From positions 102,952 to 166,951 of the forward strand of contig JAKALP010000013.1 in assembly GCA_021824175.1 (NCBI GenBank): a DNA stretch of 64,000 nucleotides. The letters are read 5' to 3'. The position numbers and the translations under genes are program-made. The first letter of the stretch is position 1. Each line of letters starts with the position of its first letter. The notes beneath the pieces were generated by a model. That model had not been told where the DNA came from. It saw nothing but the letters and a program-made list of their open reading frames with translations, and did not search any database. This DNA is from Deltaproteobacteria bacterium (lineage in GTDB: Bacteria; Desulfobacterota; Desulfobacteria; Desulfobacterales; Desulfosarcinaceae). Shown here piece by piece: positions 58,621-64,000 of this stretch.

Positions 58621-59289
58621 TCACCACTTCCCATCCGCCATCTTCTTGCGCCGGGCCAACTCTTTCTCGCTCGGCTCGGCACCGGCGAACGAACCGGGCT
58701 GGATATCGCCGTCCAGCGCATAGGTACTCATCACGACGCCGGTGGTCGAAACCTGGGAACGAACGAGCCGCAGGGCCGATGGTTTGGCGGTTTCGCTGAA
58801 AAGGCGCTTGCCCCGCCCCAGCACCACTGGAAAGGTCCACACATTGTACTCGTCGATCAGCGAAGCGGCCTGGAGCGTTTGAATCAAATGACCGCTGCCA
58901 ATCATCTGCAGGTCAAGGCCCGGTTGGGCCTTGAGCGCGGTGATGGCCGAAACCACATCGCCGTGGAGCAGGGTCGAGTTGTTCCAGCGGAGCACCTTCA
59001 ATGTGCGCGAAGCCACATGCTTTTTGGCTGCATTGAGCGTCTTCGCAATGGGGTTGTCATCCGGCTGATATGGCCAGTATGCTTCAAATATTTCATAGGT
59101 CCTGCGCCCGAGCACCAGCTCGCGATCCTTGCCGTTGAAACCGGATGCGGAGATGTCCATGCTTTCGTCAGCGTAGCCGAACATCCAACCGCCCAGGGCA
59201 AAGCCGCCGGTAGGGTCTTCTTCCGGTCCGCCGGGTGCCTGCATGGTGCCGTCAAGCGATACAAACGTAGATGCGATGAGTTTTCTCAT
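58621..59289 (-). CDS. Dihydrofolate-reductase-family protein (RibD C-terminal fold)
   Basis: A 222-residue protein: KLIASTFVSLDGTMQAPGG, LVLGRRTYEIFEAYWPY and QMIGSGHLIQTLQAASLID are typical of the YyaP/YwjB-like DHFR relatives widespread in bacteria. Real DHFR activity is unlikely. AGGAG precedes the ATG. It forms a pair with the beta-propeller gene. It differs from the RibD-like enzyme of the neighbouring cluster. Confidence 0.9.
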   Translation of the reverse strand: MRKLIASTFVSLDGTMQAPGGPEEDPTGGFALGGWMFGYADESMDISASGFNGKDRELVLGRRTYEIFEAYWPYQPDDNPIAKTLNAAKKHVASRTLKVLRWNNSTLLHGDVVSAITALKAQPGLDLQMIGSGHLIQTLQAASLIDEYNVWTFPVVLGRGKRLFSETAKPSALRLVRSQVSTTGVVMSTYALDGDIQPGSFAGAEPSEKELARRKKMADGKW

Positions 59290-59621
59290 GGAAATACTCC
59301 TGTCGTGAGACGGGTCTTGATCAGGTGAGCCAACGCGGCGCTAAGGGGCACGCATCAGGCGCGCCCCACAAAAGCGCAGGTTAGCCATTAACGTCCCATC
59401 CGCAAGGCGCTACTTAGTGCCTATCCAGAAATGGACGGGTACCATCGGTGCCCTCGCAAATTTGGTCGGAATCAAGGCGTGTGAACAATTTAACCGCCCC
59501 GATAAGGGGCTCGGGATCTACGACAGGCATATGGTTGATATTCCGAGGAATAAGTTTTTCACACAACTCCGATATCGGGCAAATTGGCCATTTAAGGATG
59601 GGCACTACCAGCTTTTTGGCT
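59290..59621. other. Intergenic gap, no gene seen
   Basis: Between two minus-strand genes. Short frames here have no ribosome sites or family features. A small hairpin GGGTACC/GGTGCCC near 59435-59452 is the only structure noted. Confidence 0.35.
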
Positions 59622-60443
59622 CTATCTGGTTTCACCGGGGTGATACCCCGTTTCAGCGGTGGCCAGGGGGATTCCCTTCTCAGGTTTTTCCAGGAAATGT
59701 TTTACTACTGGGATAACTCTCTCTTGCTCCGAATATAGGACGAAGTGACTGGCGGACGGAATCACGGCGAGCTCGGCATTGGGGATAAAATTGAAAGCCT
59801 CGACGGCGTGCTCGAGGAGTACAAAATCATGGTCGCCAACAATGATGAGCATCGGCACCTTGATTGAAGACAACTCTTCTTTTGAAAATCCTGCCCACTG
59901 AATGCTGCCGACCTTGTTAAATATCTTGGGCCAGTAATCCTGATCGGGCGCCACTTTCTTGTAGCTCTCCCTCTGAAAGGCGATGTTGCCGGAGTCAGCG
60001 GTAGGCGGATGCTCAAAATGCGTTGTCTGGGGATTTAAAGCCACCTGGGGAGGACCAAAGGTTGCCGCGCAGGCCACCACGCGCCTGACCCGCTCAGGGT
60101 GCCGAAGGCCTATCATGGCCGCAGTATTGGCCCCATAGCTATCGCCAAAGATATCGGCCTTCGAAATATCCAGATAATTCAGCAAGCCGACCACATCTTT
60201 GGCATATTGTTCGATGGAGAGCGGGCGCTCAGGGATATCCGCCGTGCGGCCATGCCCCTGCAGATCAACCGAAATGACCGAATGGTTTTGAATCAAAGCA
60301 GGAAATGAGATCAACCCGGCAAATCCAAATGCTGGAGGGATATACACCAAGGGCTCACCCGTGCCTTCCATCTCGTAATACATCTTCAAGCCGTTGACCG
60401 GCGCATATCCCTGGATTTTCGTTTTATGGTGGCGAGAGTTCAT
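59622..60443 (-). CDS. Alpha/beta hydrolase
   Basis: A 273-residue alpha/beta-hydrolase fold enzyme. The nucleophile elbow is FGDSYGANTA (Ser), the acid is in MLIIVGDHDFV and the His in IPSASHFVLYS, giving a complete triad; the oxyanion region is VYIPPAFGF. It resembles esterases/haloperoxidase-like hydrolases of unknown substrate. It stands alone between accessory genes. Confidence 0.9.
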   Translation of the reverse strand: MNSRHHKTKIQGYAPVNGLKMYYEMEGTGEPLVYIPPAFGFAGLISFPALIQNHSVISVDLQGHGRTADIPERPLSIEQYAKDVVGLLNYLDISKADIFGDSYGANTAAMIGLRHPERVRRVVACAATFGPPQVALNPQTTHFEHPPTADSGNIAFQRESYKKVAPDQDYWPKIFNKVGSIQWAGFSKEELSSIKVPMLIIVGDHDFVLLEHAVEAFNFIPNAELAVIPSASHFVLYSEQERVIPVVKHFLEKPEKGIPLATAETGYHPGETR

Positions 60444-60663
60444 AATCCTCCCCGGCCTTTGGCCTTATACGACAGATCGCGGCGCAGCCTTTGACTTGAT
60501 GAGGTGCCCCTTGTCTGCGCAGGCGGCAAGCCATCCTTAAAACGATCGTGGCCTTTGGCGCCAATATAGGCCTTGGCCTTTGAGAGTCAATTTACGGCGA
60601 TTCACCTTTGGAGTTGAATTATCCGGCAAGGTGCTTAAGGTTGGAGAAAACAAGGAGCGAATT

Positions 60664-60804
60664 ATGGAACTCAAGGAAAAAGAAAAATGCCGTTTGGGTG
60701 ATTCCGAACATTCCGAGGGCGCTGAAGTGTGCTGCGAGGGATATTGTCTGGTCTGCAAGCACGGGGAGTGGGTGGACACCGCGGTTAAAAAGGATAGCTA
60801 TTAA
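60664..60804 (+). CDS. Small Cys-rich protein
   Basis: A 46-residue protein after AGGAG (about 8 bases before ATG 60664). Five cysteines, four of them grouped as C-C-x3-C-x2-C in VCCEGYCLVCKHGEWV, suggest a small metal site. A frame opens further upstream at 60580 but the ribosome site favours 60664. A 17-bp hairpin follows. It is unrelated in sequence to the other Cys-rich peptide at 28272. Confidence 0.6.
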   Translation: MELKEKEKCRLGDSEHSEGAEVCCEGYCLVCKHGEWVDTAVKKDSY

Positions 60805-60858
60805 AAGCCCTTTCAAAGTTTGCTACTGAATGCCGCCGAACTTGTTATAGCTAAAGGG

Positions 60859-60903
60859 TCTGCTCTTGACTCATTTAAAAATCACGAATGAGTCAAGAGC
60901 AGA
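60859..60903. terminator. Bidirectional terminator, 17-bp stem
   Basis: 60859-60875 pairs perfectly with 60887-60903 (TCTGCTCTTGACTCATT against its complement), 11-base loop. It lies between the small Cys-rich gene (plus) and the lipoprotein gene (minus). Confidence 0.8.
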
Positions 60904-60949
60904 TTTGATGACTATTTTACTTGGCCCTTTTACCTATCATCTTCTCAAT

Positions 60950-61921
60950 CTATTGCAATCCCTTCCGGATCGCCGCATTGAATTGCGCGGCTGTCCCGCC
61001 ATTGAAATCCCGCATATCCGAGTACTGCCAGGCGCCGGCTGAAGTAATGCCATAGGAGTTTTTCCAGTTTCTTACTTTCGTTTCCGCGGAAGTATAAGTC
61101 TCGCCGGTGCCGTCGGCATGTTTGGTCCAGAACAGCGGCGTTACTTTCAGTCCGCCGAAATAACCGTTCCAGGTTCCCACGTTATTATTTCTTCCGCCGT
61201 CGTAACACTGGAGGTTTACACCATCTACAATGGCACCCAATTGTGATTTAACACTACTCCAGACCGATGAATTATTATACGGGCACAGGGTTACCTTGTA
61301 GCCGATTTTATCGAGCATGCGTCCCAAATTGACCATGGTGGCCACGTCGTAAGAGTTTTCATCGTTAAAATCGATGGCATCGGCGCCGGTCAGCTCCTTA
61401 AGCTTTGCAAAATTTTTATACCAATTGGTTTCAGGACCTGTGCCATAAGTATTCTGATATGTTTTATAAACACCGTAGGGGCCTGCCAGACAAAAAGCCA
61501 GGCGTTTGATGGCGGTGTTGGTCTTTAGAGATCTGATTTTTTCAGGCCAACCCGCGGGGCCGACATAATTGCCGCCTGTAAAAAAAGGATTTCCGAAAAA
61601 AGTAAAATCTCCTTGGGAATTTCCGTCAATGGAGAAAATGATGACCGTGTCAAAGCCTGAGCCCTTGATATCATTTAAGGTTACATCTGTAGTGGCATTC
61701 GGGGCCAGGTAATTCATGACATACAGCACGGAAACTTGCGGCGTAACCGACCCACCACCGCCTCCGGAAGAGCTGCTGCTCGACCCGCCGTTGCACCCCC
61801 CCGAACTGGAACTGGAGCTTGAACTGGTTGAACTGGAGCTTGAACCACCATCACAACCAAAGCCTATCAAAGCAAGGCTTATTGCCAATAAACCCAAAAT
61901 AATCCAACACTTTTTCTTCAT
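60950..61921 (-). CDS. Lipoprotein with Ser/Gly linker and GH18-like domain
   Basis: A 323-residue lipoprotein: MKKK start, hydrophobic segment and lipobox LIGFGC (Cys about 23). A low-complexity Ser/Gly linker (about residues 24-58) tethers a globular domain. That domain, with VLYVMNYLAPNATTDVTL, ADAIDFNDENSYD and VNLQCYDGG, resembles TIM-barrel glycosidases of the GH18 type; DAIDFNDE stands where DxxDxDxE is expected but the acids differ, so hydrolase activity is doubtful. The start at 61921 follows a GGGGGGA ribosome site. Confidence 0.75.
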   Translation of the reverse strand: MKKKCWIILGLLAISLALIGFGCDGGSSSSSTSSSSSSSSGGCNGGSSSSSSGGGGGSVTPQVSVLYVMNYLAPNATTDVTLNDIKGSGFDTVIIFSIDGNSQGDFTFFGNPFFTGGNYVGPAGWPEKIRSLKTNTAIKRLAFCLAGPYGVYKTYQNTYGTGPETNWYKNFAKLKELTGADAIDFNDENSYDVATMVNLGRMLDKIGYKVTLCPYNNSSVWSSVKSQLGAIVDGVNLQCYDGGRNNNVGTWNGYFGGLKVTPLFWTKHADGTGETYTSAETKVRNWKNSYGITSAGAWQYSDMRDFNGGTAAQFNAAIRKGLQ

Positions 61922-62148
61922 GCGCTTTCCCCCCTTTTTGTGTGTATCCCCCGGTTTCCTGGGAAATATTTGCAATTCAAAGGATGATCGCTTGGGGAGG
62001 GCTTAATAAGGATTCAGAATGAAAACACTTTACACTTCAAAAAATATTTATGTCAAATGAAAGGGCATTAGGGACTGAACTGTTACCCGGCGTCGGGGGC
62101 GAGATCAACGATTCCGATATTGGCCGCGATTAGAAGGAACGGATCAGT

Positions 62149-62246
62149 TTGGGGGCGCCCTTTGCGTTTGTGTGGTTTGTGTGGGACGCCCTTTATGGTT
62201 TGTGTGGGACGTGGTTTGTGTGGGACGCCCTTTATATTTTTATATT
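62149..62246. repeat. Left flank repeats of the tyrosine transposase element
   Basis: Three to four copies of GTTTGTGTGGGACGCCCTTTAT-like units (written split: GTTTGTGTGG, GACGCCCTTTAT). The last (62222-62246, GGGACGCCC then TTTATATTTTTATATT) is an inverted copy of the right end at 63288-63313. It overlaps the transposase 3' end. The rest of the gap 61922-62148 holds no gene. Confidence 0.75.
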
Positions 62247-63254
62247 TAGAAGCTCCATAAGGATCAACCCGTTCTCAGCCACAATTTGACTACCCTTTTT
62301 TACTGCAACACTCACGGTCGGCACTGCTATTTTTAAGTGTTCGGCGATGTAAGTCATGCTTTGCCCCAACTCGCGTGAAGCCCAGAAACAAACAAGCGCC
62401 CGGGCTTTAACGATCTGCCTCTCTTTGGATGGTCCTATCAAAAGCTTGGAATCAACAGATAAATGATCGCTTACAGCCGATATAATATCCTCGATTTTTA
62501 TACCCTTTGCAGAAAGCACATATCTTCTGTTCATAGACTCTTGGGCATCTGCTAAAACTGTCTCGACAAAATCCCCATCACCCAATATACGCTCATCGCT
62601 CTTTTGAAAAATGTTTGCTTTACGTAAAGACCTGACCGCCGACCAGCCGCCTGCACTTCGAAGCAACCCACCGCCGACCAGTTCAGGCTGTCTGCCCAGT
62701 TCGATGCCCTTAACCACGAACTGGCGATACTGCCTTCGGGCGGAACTTTTGTTCTTCCCAAAAAGAGCCAAAACCTCATCTGCCGATTGCCAGTCGCTTT
62801 TCTTTTTTCCCATAATGCTGATATGGCCGGAAAATGGATATTTGTCCAACGCTGTCATATCCGCCACCAGCCCTGCCCTTAGTGGATTAAGATGGATATA
62901 TCGCACCAACTCCTTCAAGTAGGCATCCTCCTGGCAAAGAATCGATTTGTACCTGTTCTGAAATAGATGGCCGCTTCGACTGTGACGCCGATTATGACCA
63001 ATGGAATATCCGGTCAATAAGCGGCGCATAAACGTAGCTACGGGAACATTCCCGGTTTTGAGCAATAGATGAAAATGGTTGGGAATCAGTGCCCAGGCAA
63101 AACACCGGGTCTTTGTCTCGGCAATGAGATTGCCTAACCGACCGATAAACTCATTACGATCTTCATCATCACGAAATATCTTACCGCGCTCTATTCCCCT
63201 GGCTATCACGTGGTGAACCGCTCCAGGTGCGTCAATTCTGGCTTGTCTGGGCAT
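62232..63254 (-). mobile_element. REP-associated tyrosine transposase (Y1/HUH) with DnaA-like C-terminus
   Basis: A 340-residue transposase. The N-terminal 160 residues are the Y1 HUH nuclease: RGIERGKIFRDDEDRNEFI, the metal HxH in IPNHFHLLLKTG, and the RAYT signature LVRYIHLNPLRAGLV near the catalytic Tyr. Residues about 265-335 resemble the DnaA C-terminal HTH (KARALVCFWASRELGQSM, YIAEHLKIAVPTVSVAVKKG). Such RAYT-DnaA-C fusions are common in Desulfobacterota. Near-perfect inverted repeats border it, so the unit may still be mobile. Confidence 0.9.
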
Positions 63255-63287
63255 AACATCATCTTAGTATACGACTGTTTCGATTTG

Positions 63288-63352
63288 AATGTAAAAATAT
63301 AAAGGGCGTCCCCATTTTTCACCATTTTTCATATAAAGGGCGTCCCCATTTT
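63288..63352. repeat. Right flank repeats of the transposase element
   Basis: 63288-63313 (AATGTAAAAATATAAAGGGC then GTCCCC) is the inverted partner of 62222-62246, about 24 of 26 bases matching. A second copy of ATAAAGGGCGTCCCCATTTT lies at 63333-63352. Confidence 0.8.
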
Positions 63353-63353
63353 T

Positions 63354-63920
63354 CACACGATCACCACTTACGCCCCGGCCAATGCCGTCAACCAGTACAC
63401 CGCCATCACCACCAACAGCGCGGTCTATACGCCTTCGTATGATCCGGACGGCAACCTGCAAAACGCGCCCAACAACATGCGCTACACCTACGATGCCGAA
63501 AACCGCCTGATCGAAGCCGCGCCCCAAAACCCAGCCAGTGGCGACACCCGCGTTCAATTTGTCTACGACTACATGGGCCGCAGAGTAAAAAAATCGATCT
63601 CCACCTATTCTTCCGGCTCCTGGCTCCTGACTTCTGACTCCTTGTTCCTGTACGATGGTTGGAACCTGATCAAGAAGACCACCACCCCGGCCAGCGGAAC
63701 GTCCGTTGACAAATACTTCGTCTGGGGCTTAGACTTGAGTCAATCTCTGCAGGGCGCCGGCGGGGTAGGCGGTCTGCTGGCGGCGGTTCAAGGCTCTTTG
63801 ACATACCACTACTGCTATGACGCCAACGGTAACGTGGGGCAGATGATCGATGCCGGAAATGGTTCGATTGCGGCTGTTGATTTCCAAAATAAATGGAACC
63901 AAATTTTCAGTTTAGATTGA
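63354..63920 (+). pseudogene. Rhs/YD-repeat protein fragment
   Basis: An open frame encoding Rhs-type repeats (YDPDGNLQNAP, MRYTYDAENRLIEAAP, VYDYMGRRVKKS, YCYDANGNVGQMIDAGN) without any N-terminal start or shell. It begins directly after the transposase repeat and ends VDFQNKWNQIFSLD, without the DPxGxxG core-end motif or a C-terminal toxin. Both ends thus look truncated. The stretch SGSWLLTSDSLFLYDG is encoded by the CTGACTTCTGACTCCT word repeat also seen at 39672-39734. The last 80 bases of the window show no gene. Confidence 0.82.
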
Positions 63921-64000
63921 AGAGCGCGCAATATTTTCAAAGCAATTGGAAGCAGTCGCCGCGCTTCATTTTATTGTATGGGTTTTAAAGGCATCGGCAG

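Overview
The window looks like a piece of a chromosome from a Desulfobacterota (former deltaproteobacterial) lineage, probably near the Desulfobacterales. This is inferred from the housekeeping gene order (dnaG, rpoD, tRNA-Met, Nif3-like gene, C4 zinc-ribbon gene, rnpB, sufC/sufB, all on one strand), an ilv-leu cluster that includes citramalate synthase, a TRAP transporter, and families typical of that group such as DUF3187. No 16S rRNA or phylogenetic marker analysis was possible, so the taxonomic call is moderate.

Layout. 1-6.2 kb: an ECF sigma factor with a membrane-anchored putative anti-sigma partner, then a TRAP transporter (dctP, hairpin, dctQ, dctM) and a universal stress protein. 6.2-10.7 kb: a secreted HExxH protein, a cold-shock protein, an AhpF-like disulfide reductase, and a YvcK-like/LOG-like pair. 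10.7-20.9 kb, minus strand: ispD, a protein ending in an HPr-like domain, sufB-like, sufC, RNase P RNA, a coiled-coil zinc-ribbon protein, a Nif3-like protein, tRNA-Met(CAT), rpoD and dnaG. 21-30.3 kb: hisB, a YcaO-TPR fusion, an orphan ParA, a dynamin-like GTPase, a small Cys-rich protein with a strong terminator, AlgH/YqgE and DUF3187.

30.4-39.7 kb is a branched-chain amino acid operon (ilvD, ilvB, ilvN, ilvC, cimA, leuA). It is preceded by a classical attenuator not found by ORF calling: a 31-codon leader peptide with 14 Ile/Leu/Val codons, a pause hairpin, and mutually exclusive antiterminator and terminator stems. From ilvB onward, each gap between these genes carries an inverted pair of short-word repeats, each from a different sequence family. 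A sir2 remnant lies after leuA.

40.4-47.2 kb: yajC-secD-secF, dprA and topA. 47.2-57.1 kb, minus strand: an ApbE-like protein and a tightly packed cluster that combines a PTPS-like enzyme (Glu in place of the catalytic Cys), a GT4 glycosyltransferase, a methyltransferase, an LtaS-like membrane phospho/sulfotransferase, a zinc-less MDR dehydrogenase, a RibD-type reductase, an LPG-synthase/flippase-like membrane protein and a CDP-alcohol phosphatidyltransferase. I read it as an uncharacterised pathway for a modified (glyco)phospholipid, possibly with a pterin- or ribityl-derived part. It is the best candidate here for an undescribed system. Two direct copies of a MITE-like element bracket most of it.

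57.1-64 kb is accessory: a possibly frameshifted small gene, a beta-propeller, a DHFR-like reductase, an alpha/beta hydrolase, a Cys-rich small protein, a Ser-rich lipoprotein, and a REP-associated tyrosine transposase with terminal inverted repeats lying next to a truncated Rhs/YD-repeat gene.
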